64,000 nucleotides of DNA from Megalonaias nervosa (GCA_016617855.1 JAECUM010001826.1:1-64000); one strand, 5' to 3'; positions 37,394 to 50,420 are shown, counted from the first letter of the stretch. The notes: generated by a model from the letters alone, not told the origin. Numbers and translations are program-made.

Positions 37394-38315
37394 AATAAAT
37401 TGGTTTCCAAAGATTCCTATCATTTAGATCACAAGAGATTTTTAATTGACTGTAAAACTGACTAAAAGTGCCACATAATCAAAAAGTATTTTTATTTATA
37501 AAATACCTGTAAGTAGCAGTCAGAATTATTATCATGCATCATAAACTTCCATCATTTCAGATGAATCAAATGGTACACGTGTCGGCTGCCGATATTCAGT
37601 GTCGTAGTAAGGACTTTTCCTAACAAAACTGTTGTTTGATACAAAAGAACACAATAACAGCAACTCGGCTACTAGTACTACTACAAAATTGCCAAGAGAG
37701 TTACAAAGCAAGAACAAAGTGATATGACATGTTTTTTTGTTTGCACTGTACACAAAGCTTTATAAGCTGTAACATCCGTCTTTTAATCTGTGATAAAACA
37801 AGAACTCTGAAAATAATTGCAAGACACATTACATGTACATGAATGTTGACTGGTAAAGAGATCAGAAACCAGAAGCCTTTCTATAGAAAAAAATGTCCCA
37901 AAGTATTCATTTTCCGATATAAATTAACAATTTTAGGGATGTGGGCCCCAAAATTTTATTGTTGAAATCATCTTTGTACTTCTGAAGTTCAGGAAGTGAA
38001 AAAAGCCATGTAGAGCTAGCAGTCTTTAATTAGATACACCTCATAAGAAATGCCTACCTGTGTACTCTCAAATCCAAATCAAGCTCATCATTCAGATACA
38101 AAAAGAAACAAAACTATAATTCTTTAAATCAACTGTAGGATATACACATTTCTCTTTTCATAACAATAATTTCCAGTGGGGAAAATTAGTGAGATACCTT
38201 TCCTTTAATAATGCTGAACTCTAGAGTGAAAAAGGAGAAATAAAGCTAACTTACGTATTCATCTTTTTTTTTGTTTCAGATTTCATGCATCTTTATATCA
38301 TTCTGATTTTTACAG
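37394..38315. other. Intron sequence between DIRS element and next exon
   Basis: About 0.9 kb. A 73-codon minus-strand frame (37532-37753) has a hydrophobic stretch, but without supporting features I do not call it a gene. Confidence 0.45.
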
Positions 38316-38481
38316 GAAATTGTGAGATACTTTATTGTCGAAAAGGACAATTATGTAAACCGCACTGTATGTGGACTTTTCCCATACACAAAATACACCT
38401 TCAATTTCTCTGTGTATCCTGAGTACGATGGGTATGCTAGTGAGACCATCAGCATCATCACGGAAAAAACCCGGTCGTCTG
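38316..38481 (+). CDS. Cytokine receptor exon: CHD module 2 (FnIII), second half
   Basis: After acceptor tttttacag, phase 0 in, phase 1 out at donor gtatgt. It contains the F/G part of an FnIII domain: VCGLFPYTKYTFNFSVYP, the L-x-P-x-T-x-Y-x-F pattern. At the place where most class I receptors have WSXWS the sequence reads YASET, so the box is degenerate. This is compatible with invertebrate Domeless-type receptors, several of which lack a canonical box. N-linked site NRT and NFS are present. Joins cleanly to 31172-31308. Confidence 0.76.
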
Positions 38482-38639
38482 GTATGTATATGAATGTTTC
38501 ATTTCAAATATGCTTGTTGCCTTGTCTGTGAAGCAGAGGAGTCATAGGTATACTTTTTCTGACTGTAATAATGTTATTGTAATTGTTTATATTTGAGTCA
38601 GTTTCTACCTATAGCATCATTTCATCAGTCATGAAACCT

Positions 38640-38890
38640 GTCAGGTACAGTCATTCCAAGGAGTACTACTCGTCATATCGCATATGTATTTCCACACAGT
38701 CATTCTAAGAAGCACGAGACTTCATATAGCAGATGTATGTCCTCATGGTCATTGAAAGGAGTACTACTCATCATATAGCAAATGCATGTTCTCACTGTCA
38801 TTCTAAGGAGCACAAATCACATAGCAAATGTATATTCTAACAGTTATTCTAAGGAGCACAACTCATAAAGCAAATGTATGTCCTCATCCT
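38640..38890. repeat. Minisatellite of about 45-60 bp units
   Basis: About five units with 'cattctaaggagcac', 'cacaactcat', 'atagcaaatgtatgt' and 'cctca..gt'. It stops at the left terminus of the next DIRS-like element. Confidence 0.82.
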
Positions 38891-39369
38891 AACCCCTTAT
38901 GTGTATGTATGTTATGGTGCAAGCCTAAAATTATGTAACTGCACCAAATGATGAAATTCTGTGCTCCCATTATTTCAAACCAGAGTCTTCTAGAATACTT
39001 GACCAGCCCTGCATGAGTAAGAATAATCCGATGCATACATCCAAGGCGTGTTTGAAAAAATCATCTTCATTTATTTTTCGATTGCCACATTAGACACCGG
39101 TTATGTGGATCAGCAAGTGAATGGTTATTGTCTTGTGTGATAAATATTCTTCGTGAACTTCAGGACTATACCACGATCGATTTGTATCACTGTTTAATTA
39201 AGCTCAATTGAGGGTATTTCTAGGCTTGTTCTATACAAGTGGTTTTTGTCTTGGCAATTTGTTTTTGCTGCAAAAATTATATTTCCTTAGACTTAGCCCT
39301 TAACCTGCTGCATTCTAACTTAAAACTCTTTTGTAGATCAAATCTTCTTTCCCCATCTTTATTTCAGGA

Positions 39370-41300
39370 ACAATGTCTAAGCAAGGTGTTGGCATGTGTG
39401 GCCACCCAAATCTCCCTGGGACACAGTCAACTTGTTTATCCTGTATGCACTGACAGATAACAGATGGCTTTCCATTTTGTAGCCTTTGGTCTGACAAGGG
39501 ATGAGATCTCGTAGAGAGTCAGCAAACCTACCAAGCATGGTAGAATGTTATCCTTGTCTTTGTCAGAGGTTTCGATGGGTTCTCTTTCTTTAAGTGACTC
39601 GGGTCTCAGAGAATGAATACGCATGTTTCCTTTGAGACTTCTAGAATTAGTGTGCCTCTTCCCAATGGAAGGTTTAAATAGGTGTGGAGTGAGTAGCACT
39701 TTCCCAAGAGAGAATAGCAGTACCATTCACAGAGAGCAAGTCATGCCTTTTGAAAGAGAGGAGCGGCACCTGAACTTTTGCAAAAGAGAGTGAGTTGTGC
39801 CCACCCTCAGGAGGAGCAGCACCCTCTGACATCAAGAAGGGCAGAGAGTGAGTCATGCCTTCTGCTGTAGGGAGCAGCACCCTCTACTAACCCATAGCTT
39901 GGTAAGGGCTCATTATGAGCAGCTCCCTTTCAGTCCCAGAGATATATTGTTTGCAAATTGATCTATTCCCCTGAGGAAGGGAATGATGATATCCAAGTCT
40001 ATCGGCTCTGAGGATGGGTTTTACTGCAGAACAGAATCACCATCAGAGTCCTTTCCCCTTCACTCAGCACTGCGCACGAGTGTTTGGAGCCCATCACTAA
40101 GGAGATATGTATCAGACCAAGTCATCCCTCCCTTTGTACTACTTTAATATCCCACAGGGCACTGGGGATCGGCTTACAGATCCCGGATTAGAGCAGGGGA
40201 TTGGATTGGCATACACCTTTCTTATTATTCGTTTTATTCACTATGAGATGTGGATCTTTCCTCCACAGGAAAGTGATTGGCCCTCTCCCTACACGCATCT
40301 TCATGGACTTCCGGATCTGGACAACATGGTAGTCAGGTCATACCTGTGGGTCATGTACCTACTTAATTTTATGAGGTTGGGTCCAAAACGAAGGAGCGGG
40401 AGAGACCTTCTTCCCCAAAATGCGGATAGAGAATCATCATCTCCCACCAGAGACTGCCAATTTAAACAGTTTATTTATCTCCGTGGAAGGAGTTTCCAGA
40501 TCATGTTACTTCTCCCACAATGTCTCCCCCTCAGCTGAGAAATTCTGGGTCACATAGTCTTGCCTCCCGAGAGAGACTGCAGGATGAAGATGCTCTTTCT
40601 ATCCTCGTTGAAGACAATAAGCTTGACTCAGAAGATGCTAATGTGGGACTCCATAGCTTCTGGTCCCATATCCTTTCTCAGCCTTCAGTTAAGGAGGCAG
40701 AGAAGGGGAATCCTTGTAGTTTGATATGGCAGTGAATGAGGTTTACTGCCTCTTGCCTAAGAATCTGAGCTTCATTCAGGCTTCTGAAGGACTAATCTTT
40801 TTCACCAAGGGCTCTCCATCGTTTGTTAGAAGCAGTGGCAAAAACTCCTAGGCATTGACTTGTTCATGCTCTTGTCATCGGAGCATCTCCAACTATGCTG
40901 GGATGTGGCACTGGACACATCCAAGGTCTTAATAGAGCACTGTCAAAACCTTCTGAGATCTGCTTCTGGAGTCTGAGACTCTCTTCAGAGGGCTTATCCT
41001 CTCTGTGAGTACTCAGGAATTGAGAGAAAATCAACACCAGTCTACTGCATCTTTTTCTTGCTCTTCAAAACCAAGAAATGGAATCACAATGACTGCTCTC
41101 ACAGCTGACTTGCTAAATTGTGTAAAGCCCTGCAGCTCCATTCAAAGTATCATCCCCATTTCAGAGCTCTAACTAGGTAGGTGTGCTCAAGAAGGGAACA
41201 AAGCAAAGATCCAGAAAAGATCTCAGAACCTTCACCCTATCCAAAGGACACGGGTGGATAGCCCTAGAGACTTGCTCCATCTCTTGTAGACCATACCTCT
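39370..41300 (+). pseudogene. DIRS gag-like region, broken
   Basis: Long region of fragmented open frames (best at 40107-40538 and 40520-40735), Ser/Glu/Asp-rich and helical, aligned in order with 7085-8200 of the sister copy. No nucleocapsid zinc knuckle seen. Several stops. Confidence 0.45.
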
Positions 41301-41399
41301 TCCTTTTATTTCCGCTGGCACAAGAAAAAAAAAATTTGTGCAGGCTGGATCATGCATAACAGTCCCATCTATCATAAGAAATGGTTACTGGCTGCCGAC

Positions 41400-42061
41400 A
41401 GTTAAATGTGGCCCAAGTTCAAGGAACAAGTCCATTCACTTCTTCCAAAGGGTGCAGTACAGATGGTGTTAAAAGATCAATCTCTGGCCGTCTTTTCCCA
41501 GATTAGCCTGGTTCCCAAGAAAGGGGGGGGGGGAGGGGACTCCTCTATTCATTTATCTATTGTCTCTAAACAGATTTATGCTGGACGAGCCAATAAAAAT
41601 GAAGACCAAAGCTTCAGAGAGGAATGCCATAGAACCTGTTAATCGGGCAGTCTCCAACAATCTTCAGTATGCATACCTTTACATCCCTGTGTTTTTGCCA
41701 CATAGAAGTACATCAGATTTTCTTTGGATAGGGAGATCTTCCAATAACGATTGTTGCCGTTCGCTCTAACCGCCGCACCCATAGTTTTTCCCAGGGTCAT
41801 GGGAAATAGCTGCACCCCATTTAAGGTCATTGATACCCAATGACAAGCCAATATTTCGATGAATAGTCGATCCGCAAATCCGCAATGACAGTCTTGAGTC
41901 CCTGAGAGTAAACCTGTCTCGCTGTTGGTTCATACTGATCTTGCTTAGTAGAGTTAAATCCATTGGAAGATTTCGCCTACGTGCGGATGTACTTTATCAC
42001 ATAGACAAGATCTAGCCCTTGTTGAAGATGCTGATTGGAACGACTGAGTTGTCAGCTCATT

Positions 42062-42122
<61 letters not shown>

Positions 42123-42850
42123 CTGGGAAGCTTAAACTGTGCAGTGAACCTGGTTCCCCTAGGTACAGTTCACTTGCGTCGGCTCCTGTTTCTACTTTTA
42201 GCTGCTTGGAACCGCATGTGGACTCCTTGAATGCTCTGATTTCTCCGGGTTGGAATTTACACCACCATCTAAACTGGTGCCCAAATCATGACCATCTTCT
42301 GGCTAGAGTCCCCATGCTAATGCATCAGATTCATGGTGTGGTGATCATCCAGAACGAGAGAGTCTGGTTCTTAAGAGTTTATGGTCTCGGAAAGAATCTG
42401 CATTTCACATTAAAATTTGGAAATGACAGCAGCATTGGTAGAACTTAGGGGTGTGTCTAGCAAATAAGAGTTCGCTATGGTATCCTCTGACAATATGTCG
42501 GTGGCAGTATACATTAGGAGACAAGGTGGCACACATGCACCATCTCTGTGCATGCAGGTTTGGAACCTCCTTCACTGGACAGCTTTAAAAGGAATATTCC
42601 TTCGAGTACACTACATTCCAGGCAGGAAGAACATTTTGGCAGACAACCTGACAAGGAAAGGGATGGTAGTTCTTATGAAATATTCCCTCCACCAATCCGT
42701 AGCAGACTCCCTGTTCCATTTTTTTGGGAACAACCTTGACGGACGTTTTTGCCACCTAGCTGAACAACAACCTCCACTTTTAGGTTTCCCCAGTCCCCTA
42801 CTAGACGGCAGTGGACAGCTTCAGCCAGAGATGGGATCGACTGTTTGCTG
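41400..42850 (+). pseudogene. DIRS reverse transcriptase-RNase H, broken
   Basis: The polymerase motif at 41852-41863 reads YFDE in place of YIDD, followed immediately by a stop, so the polymerase is dead. RNase H and its C-terminal neighbour are better preserved (42477-42851): MVSSDNMSVAVYIRRQGG, HAPSLCMQVW, YIPGRKNILADNLTRKG, then a YSLHQSVADSLF block. A long TC microsatellite (42064-42118) has expanded inside the coding region. Confidence 0.72.
42064..42118. repeat. (TC)n microsatellite inside the DIRS gene
   Basis: More than 25 uninterrupted TC dinucleotides. It lies between the RT and RNase H blocks; the sister copy has a shorter 'cttgtctttttcttta' segment at about 9078. Confidence 0.95.
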
Positions 42851-43219
42851 ACGCCTTCCCACCTTTCAGGATGATCTCAAAGATCGTTCACAAAGTTATT
42901 CACTTCATTACTAAGGTGATTTTGATTGCTTTTCTCTAGTGATCGTGGTCCAACGATCCTCTCGATCTGCTGGTGGACCATCCCAGGAACTTACCTCAGA
43001 GGAGGGACCTGCTATCGCAGCACAAGGGTTCTCTCTCACACAACTGCCCACAGATCCTCCATTTTCATCTCGAACAATATCTCTGCAAAGAAATGTTTTC
43101 GATCCAAATTACTAAGTGCGTCATTTCGTCCAGGAGAAGATCAACCTATAATGCATATGATGCCAAATGGAGAATCTTTTGGGATTTGGTTAGCAGAAAG
43201 CATTTGAATCTTAGTTCCT

Positions 43220-44130
43220 CTAATTGCAGTGGCTAGTTTTCTTCTCTTCCTTTTTTGAAGAGAAACAATGATTGGTTTCTACTGTCAAGAGCTGTTGATC
43301 AGCCCTTTCCTACATGCTTTAATGTTCTTAAGGCCCCGCCATTGGGTCGGATTTGCAATTAGCAGACCTGATCAGGTATTTTGATTTAGAGAGTCCAGTG
43401 TCTCGCTTACTAATGTCTAGATGGATTCTCTCTTGTGTCTTGTGATCTTTGAATAACCGCCATGACGCTTTGCTTGGAGCATCCTTCGAGTATCTTCCAT
43501 TGAAGACAGTTTTCTTCGTTGCGTTAGCATCTTTGAAATGATTGTATGAGTTCCATGTCCAATAAATGGAAATTCCTTTATCATGTTCAGTGGGAATTAT
43601 GAGTCAGTTTCTCTGCTTTTTCCAGCCAGGCTGTGATTTTTAATAAAAAACAACAGCTTCCTTCAGTTGCTCCACTCCCAACTAAGATTCCTATATCAAC
43701 CGTATTTGTGCTGGAGATGACGAAAATAGATTTGTATGTCCAGTTAGGGCTCTCCGTTATGACTTGGCAGTTCTAAATGGTGAAAGAAGGGTAGGAAAGG
43801 TCTTTTCCTACCCATTAAATGTTCAGCTGATATTTGAGGTGGATTGCATTAACTATAAAGAGAGCTTTCCAGTTCTTTGCTGATAGAGGACTGACGTTTA
43901 TGAAAGTTAATGCCCATGAGCTTTGTGCAATTGCTGCCTCTTGGGTATGTCTAGCTCATTCATCTTTGGAGGATGTGATGAAAACCACATTTTGGCTCTC
44001 ACACGGTACTTTATCCTTCCTTTACGCTTCGCTTGTTAGCCCATCGAGGTGGAAGCATTTTTTCCCTGGTTCCAATCGTTTTTGCTCAATAAGTGGCCCA
44101 TGTAGATGCCATCCTGCTCTTTTGTGAGGG
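43220..44130 (+). pseudogene. DIRS tyrosine recombinase, broken
   Basis: An open 97-codon C-terminal part (43834-44127) carries the VNAHELCAIAASWVCLAHSS and MKTTFWLSHGTLSFLY blocks. The first holds the conserved His of the H-x-x-R box, here H-E-L-C, so the arginine is lost. The second has the Trp and a terminal Tyr at the expected place of the nucleophile. The upstream arm-binding and N-terminal catalytic regions are broken by stops. In DIRS elements this enzyme replaces an integrase. Confidence 0.7.
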
Positions 44131-44647
44131 TGGGTATTTTTGTGTTGTTTTTTATTTACCATTCTTTGGATCATCAGACGTCCCATGAAACTGACAAATT
44201 CAGCTATGATATAGCAACAGGTATGATACTACTGATATTAAACTGCTGGGGGGTTGGGGGTGGGTAAAAAACTAATCTTAATGATATAATACTACCTGTT
44301 GCTATTGCTAGATTCTATCCTCCCTCCCCACACAGACGTCCCACTTTAGACTGCGCCCTCAAATATATGAAGAGGGTATTTCACACGTGCCCAGGATGTA
44401 TGGGGTTCAAAAGCAGGGGTGATCAAGTGTACTGGAAGATTTTGGTTCACCCTAATGGGATGAAACAATTTTCATCGTTCGGTCTGGAATTTTCCTCTCG
44501 GAAAAGTACTAGCTATACAATAGCAACAGGTAAGTATTAAGTCATTAAAATTAGTTTTACCCCCCACCGCCCAAAAAGTACATTTCACCCAAGTCCTCAC
44601 TAGTTTGGCAGTTACAAAGTATTCTTAGCTCAGTTTCTGCATGCCGA

Positions 44648-44955
44648 TAATTAACTTTGTAGTAACAAACAGATTGGAGGTATACTAAGGCAAAAAACGC
44701 CAGACTTTGCATTAACCAACAGAATGGTATTAGGCTGAGGCCATAATGACCAGACATTAAAGTAACCAAGACAATGGTTGAAAGATGGGGACAAAAAGGT
44801 CAGACTTTGTTGTTACCAACCAAATGGTAACAGGCTGAAGTAAAAAAGGTCAGACTCTGTGGTAACAAACAGAATAGTAACAGGCTGAGGCTGAAAAGGT
44901 CAGACTTTGCAGTTACCAACAGAATGGCGACTGAGGTTGAGGCCATAAAGGCCAT
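44648..44955. repeat. 50-bp minisatellite
   Basis: About six units of 50 bases beginning 'cagactttg', followed by 'gttaccaacagaatggtaac' and 'aggctgagg'. Starts near the right end of the DIRS-like element. Confidence 0.88.
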
Positions 44956-45328
44956 GCTTAGTCTTCTGCAAAAGAATCATCAAACTGCATGATCTCAGAC
45001 AATACAATTTAAATTAAGCAAGATGCAAATAATGTAAGTAAGCCCGTCCCATCTGCAACTATGACAGCTGTTGTGTACATGAGCAGTATTTTAATTGTGA
45101 AATTATTTTCATTAATCCTGAAAGTGAAACTATTTAGAAATAATGGTGTGCAAAGTTCCAATTAACTGACCTCGTATATTTCAAAATTGTTAATACTCAT
45201 ATACTAGAGATTTGTCATTCGTATACTGTAATGCCTTTAATTACAATAAGGACTTTCATTATTGCATGGTTCCAGTTAAAAAGATAGTATGATCATTAAC
45301 CACTCCCATTTCATTAAATGGTAGTAAA

Positions 45329-45331
<3 letters not shown>

Positions 45332-45370
<39 letters not shown>
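45332..45370. repeat. (TA)n microsatellite
   Basis: About twenty AT/TA dinucleotides without interruption. Confidence 0.97.
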
Positions 45371-45371
<1 letters not shown>

Positions 45372-45485
45372 TTTATAAGGTGATCTTACTGTAAGGTGGT
45401 CTATTCAATGGCTTCCATAGACATCATTATAATGAGGGAGTACTGATATATTAGAATAACTCACAATGTGATTTATCACTTTCAG

Positions 45486-45583
45486 TGCCATTAAATTCAC
45501 CAAACACAACAGGGGGTGCTCTGTACTACAAGGCTCAGGAGTGCCAACAGGGAAAGTTACGGAATGTAACCATCTACTGGCAG
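45486..45583 (+). CDS. Cytokine receptor exon: membrane-proximal FnIII domain, first half
   Basis: After acceptor actttcag, phase 1 in, phase 0 out at donor gtgaag. Short exon (98 bases) reading YYKAQECQQGKLRNVTIYWQ at its 3' part, with the conserved Trp position of an FnIII C strand and an N-linked site NVT. It pairs with 47078-47300 to form a complete FnIII. Assignment rests on its phase, its splice signals and its place in the series; the sequence alone would be weak. Confidence 0.62.
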
Positions 45584-46059
45584 GTGAAGATAATGAACAT
45601 CTCAAATCATGGATTTAATCTATTTCTGGATTTAGCACTCCATAATTATTTGAGTCAGTCATCTCAGTTATGCTTGACTGTTTTGTCATCCTTATGCATC
45701 ATTTCCTTAAAATAAAAATCATCGCTCACTTGTGTGTCTGAATGTATTATGACATACATCCAGAAATAATCCACCTCGATGGATTCTGCTCTTTTTTAAA
45801 TGGGCTGTAGACATCAGATGAATTGTACATTTCACATCTGTTAACCCTGTCTGAGTTAGGAGTAATGAAACTAAATCTTGTACAGTACACTATGAAATAT
45901 ACTATCGTAGATTTCTAGATTTCTTAGTTGGTCTGAGGGTTTAATTTTACTTGACATCACAATCATTTTTTATTATGCCTACCATATTATGATGTTCTTT
46001 GTCCACCCAGCGATCTATCTGTTGACAGTTTTGTTTCTACACAGTAACTAGAGTTGGTT

Positions 46060-46800
46060 GCCATTATCAAACTCTATGGACAACGCACACATGGAATAAG
46101 GAAGAACTGTGTTGATTTTGGAGTCAGATTTGAAAGGTTAAGGTCACTCTGACAAAAGGAAGAAAAATGAAATCTATGTACTAGAGTTCTCAACTATCCC
46201 CAGTTACCAAACATATTTGAAGGCTAGCACTCAGTGTAAGGAATAACTCTGATGATTTTGGGATTAAAGGGTCAAAATTTGTAAAAGTTACTGTGACAGA
46301 GAATAATGACATCTAAGTTGTGCTTCCTGGACCAAACTTTGTAGATGGCTTGCACTTGGATCAGGGAAGAAGTTCTTGACCAGTCATGTACTTTCACCAA
46401 AATAAGTGGATCACTTACACATTAGGTAAGAAAGAAAATTGGTTTTGGAGTGAAAGATCAAAGGTCAAGATCCCTCTGGCTGAAACAAGAAACAAATTCT
46501 TTCCATAATAAATTTAGTTCTCGTCTATATATCTTGACCCAGTATTGTTGAACTCTCGAAATTAAGACAATGGAAGACACTTATAGGGGTAAAAAGGTCA
46601 AAGTTAGAGTCATTTGTGGCTCAATGAAAAATGGTTTGCAGAATAATTTTTGTTTTAAGGAAAGGTGCTTGACCAAACCTTGCAGAGGGCATGCGCTTTT
46701 GGTACTAAAGAAAACGATTAGATTCTGGAGTCTATACGTCAGCGGTCATAGTCATGAGTTTAATAAGAAATTAATGATTTTTGCACCATAATCTAAGTGT
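46060..46800. repeat. Decayed interspersed repeat with 'gattttgg..aaggtca' blocks, copy 2
   Basis: At least four diverged units with 'gttgattttggagt', 'aaggttaaggtcactctgac', 'ctggaccaaactttgtaga' and 'ggcttgcacttggatcagg'. Same family as 18430-18930. Confidence 0.6.
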
Positions 46801-47077
46801 GTTATGTGCCTGCATAGAGGATTATTAACAACTGGGTGGGCTTATAATGTGCCTTTCATGGTACCCATTTATTTTCTTTTACCTTTCCTAACACAAGAGA
46901 AAAATTAAAGTCCATGTGAAGCACTTCAACCTTCTTGTATTATAACATATTGATGCAAGTCAGTTTCATTAGATTTTTTTACAAACATGAATGAGATACT
47001 GACATAGATTGTGCTTGTTTGGCAGTTGTTTTTGTCATCACATCTGATATTTTTCTTTAACAAACACACTTTTTCAG

Positions 47078-47300
47078 GCCCTTGAGGAGAAGAATTGGTT
47101 TGGAGTTCCCCGTGGTGTCTCCATTCAATACAGCAAGATTGGTGGCCTTGAGACAACAAGCACAAATGTTTCCTGGAATATCTTATCATACACAACGCAG
47201 TTGGACTGCAATTTTGCATATGACATCAATATTACAGCAGAGAATGATGCTGGCCTATCATTCCCACCTTCATTTCTTTGTGTACCAAAATATGAACCAG
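47078..47300 (+). CDS. Cytokine receptor exon: membrane-proximal FnIII domain, second half
   Basis: Follows acceptor tttttcag and ends at donor gtatgt; phase 0 in, phase 1 out. It encodes 74 residues with FnIII landmarks: TNVSWNILSYTTQLDC and FAYDINITAENDAGLSFPPS, the Y-x-I-x-x-x-A-x-N-x-x-G-x-S pattern typical of the F-G region. Several N-linked sites (NVS, NIT). Ends in a Pro-rich linker (VPKYEP) leading to the next domain. This is the best conserved FnIII part after the CHD. Confidence 0.8.
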
Positions 47301-49190
47301 GTATGTGTACACATATCTCTACCTGCCTGTCTGTTTGTCTGTTGATACATTGACACTATTTTGACTTTGTATGATACCATCTTTTTAACATCCTGCAATT
47401 GTCCTGAAACTTCAACCTTACCTGACTGTGGGGCCAGGAGATGTTATGGTATGGCCTTCCTGTGATTGTCCTTATTGCATTGCGCATCATCCATCAACAA
47501 TCGCTTGTTATCAGTGTGGAGTCCATGTTTCTAATCCAATTTCAATCCAACTTGCAGTGTCAGGGTTCTCAACAAATTAAAAAAGTGGAGAGTCATTTGA
47601 CCTTTGATCCCAAAATCTCAAGAGTCTAAATTGAATCTCAAGGGTCAATTGCTTTTGAATAATGATCTCGTAGCTGGGTTTGCTTCTTATTTTTCTGGAG
47701 CAAATTGATGTTTGTAATGTTTGGGTTTTGGGGGGTGTTTTTTGTTTTTGTCTCCAATTCAATAAAGAGAAACACTTGTACAGTATTTTGTAACTGATGT
47801 TTAAGATTTCTTACAACATCAGGAGTTTTATTCTCCTTCTCCTCACAATTGTCACTAACTTTCTGTCTCTTTGGAGTGTGAAGGTCAGAATGATCACCAC
47901 TGGCCGATAATTTCTGAGACTGCTGAACCGTTGTGAATAATTATTATGAGACAGTGTATGACAATTTAATGAAGAAAGACGTGTACATCTTGTAGTTCAC
48001 TGTCAAGAAATTTATCCAAAAATAAAACCCACAAACATTTTTAATTGTATTCACAAGATAGCTGACAGATTACCACTGAAGGCATTGTGATTATTAAGTT
48101 TCACACTTAAAAGGCCCTCACTGGATGTTTGATGAAGATTTATCCTTGACTAAGAGAAGAATGGAGAATGTCTTCACTCTATTAGCATTAAAATAACCAT
48201 GCTCAGCCTGCAAGAAATATCATACTTCAGATATCTGACATAAAATGAACTAAAACATGTATCAAATTCATTAAATATTCCTCTTTAAACATCTTGAGGA
48301 ACACAGAGTAATTAAACAACACAAAAAGTAAATACAATAAGGTCAGCTGATTTGTATTAAAAGACTTGAAAGCCCTTTATTACTTATAACACCTCATAAA
48401 ACATCCTGCATTTGGCACCAGCTCTCCAAATTACAAGGTAATCAATTAAAAGCTCGTTGTGTACACGTCTGCATTCGTAACCTGATTACCATACATCATT
48501 GCACTGGTATTACATTTCCAGTCTATAGTAGACTGGTTCTCACTTAATAATATTATAAGGCGAGAATATGCAAATATACTGATTATTTTTGCCTTAAAAA
48601 TAATTTTTTTTTATTTTTCAATAGTCATATATTGTTACTATCAGATGGTATGTGTGGTAGACAGTCTTGAAAATGGTATTATCTCCAACCATAGGAAGAA
48701 TCACATGCATGTTGATGGACAATCAAACAAACACTAACACAATTAAGTCATAATTGACTCCCTCTTCCTCTAGTACAGGCCTAAACCTTATTCCTCTTTC
48801 TCAAGCATAAACTTCAAAGATAATCTTGAAACAATCTAACCTTGATTCAGATATGTTCACGTAAGTGTGACATCAGTGACCTGATTGCTCTGTTCAATTC
48901 ATATTTATTTTACACAGGGGCCGATGTGGGGTAAATAGTAGTCTATCAAAAGTCTATCACTGGAGCATACAGTCAGTTTGTTATGCACAGTGTACAGTCA
49001 GTAGGAATTATGCCAGAGGCGAATCACAGGTACTTAAGACTGATGCTCCGGCCAAGACCAATGTACATCACAATAACTCACAGGCTGGAATTTCTGTGTC
49101 AGAAATGGGTAAAATTTAAATTCCACGCATCCAAACCCGAGGATTCTCATCTATTGAGAACCCTAAGTATGGGTTTATTTCATCCAGGTC
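47301..49190. other. Intron sequence without recognised content
   Basis: About 1.9 kb. Short open frames at 47441-47629 and 47577-47762 look random. No repeat pattern noticed. Confidence 0.5.
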
Positions 49191-49199
49191 TTGGATGGA

Positions 49200-50420
49200 T
49201 TCAGTAATGTGAAAAATCCATTGGCAGAGCTTGTTACCGCACTGGAAGCCATAGTTCTGATTCAATTTTGATCAAAATAGTTGAAATCACAAAGATTTTG
49301 GATGGGTTCCATAAAGAGTAAAATCAATCCATGTTAATTGCATCTGATTGACATTTTTGCCACTCTGTAGGTCAGATTTCTGATGAAGCTTAGAACAGAC
49401 TTAGAATATATGCTTATATCATCAAGATCTTGGTCGAGTTCGTTAAAGAGTGAGATCCAAACATTCTACTGGATTTATCTTGCATCTGATTGATAGCGCT
49501 TGTTACCAATCTGGAATCCAAATGTCTGATATAATTTTAATAAAATCTCAATATATATGCTTATATCATCAAGATCTTGGACAATTTCAGTAATGAGTAA
49601 GATCCATGCATATTAATGAGGTGATCATGCTTCTGATTGGCTGAGCTTATTATCACTCTCGAAGTCATATATTTGGTCAGATTTTGACTTATATAACATA
49701 CTGGTATGTAATGGGTTTTTTTATTATAAGCAACTTATATGCATGTTAATGAAGTGATCTTGCATGTGAATGGCCAAGCTTCTTTCCACTGTATGTATGA
49801 CCCAAGTTTTATCAAACTTAAGGTAGACTGGCCTAAGTATCATCAAGAAGTTGGTTTATTTTTATTTTAACTAAGATCTGTGCTCATATTTATGAGTAGA
49901 GTTTACTTTAACCACTCTGGAGAAGAATGTAATCTGGATAGGATCTTGATGAGACTTGGTAAATAGGCCTATGTTATCAAGATCTAGGTTGAATACGAGT
50001 ATGAGTGAAATTCATATATATATTGTTGATGTGACCATGTATCTGAATGGATGATCTTGTCAACCATCTAGCAACTTTGTTTGTGGTCAGATTTTGATCA
50101 AACATTTTAGATCGTCTAGTATTATCAAAGTGTTCGATGTTTTTTGATTAGGAGCAAGATCTACCAATCTTACTGAGGTAATTTTGTATTTGTTTGGCTG
50201 AGCTTGTTACCAGTCTAGAGGCTGAATTCCAGTCAGAGTTTGCTCCATCTTAAGCTTGCTCTATCATTGTTATAGACAGGTTTTTAGAACCAGTGCGATC
50301 AGCAGATATTAATGAGATACCTTTCATCTGATTTTTGTTAGATCTCTAGATATAGAGGCTATATTTCTTGTCCAATTTCCTTAACACTTGGTAACTTTGA
50401 TTATGAGCAAGAGACAGTAT
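49200..50420. repeat. Decayed tandem repeat of about 130-150 bp units
   Basis: Units marked by 'attggctgagcttgttacca', 'atcaagatcttgg', 'gagtaagatccat' and 'ggtcagattttgatcaaa', near 49217, 49346, 49487, 49633, 49767 and 50197. Diverged by substitutions and gaps. Confidence 0.72.

Larger units (their letters stand above)
38945..44540 (+). mobile_element. DIRS-like retrotransposon with inverted termini (subfamily 1)
   Basis: A 5.6-kb element in the intron after CHD module 2. The left terminus (38945-39080; for example 'aatgatgaaattctgtgctc', 'catacatccaaggcgtg') is repeated inverted at 44361-44500. An internal complementary region after the recombinase has 'atagcaacaggta' direct (44211), inverted (about 44286-44312), and again at the outer right end (44519). 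Genes run gag, RT, RNase H, recombinase on the plus strand. It is a sister of the truncated copy at 7040-10345. Confidence 0.8.
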
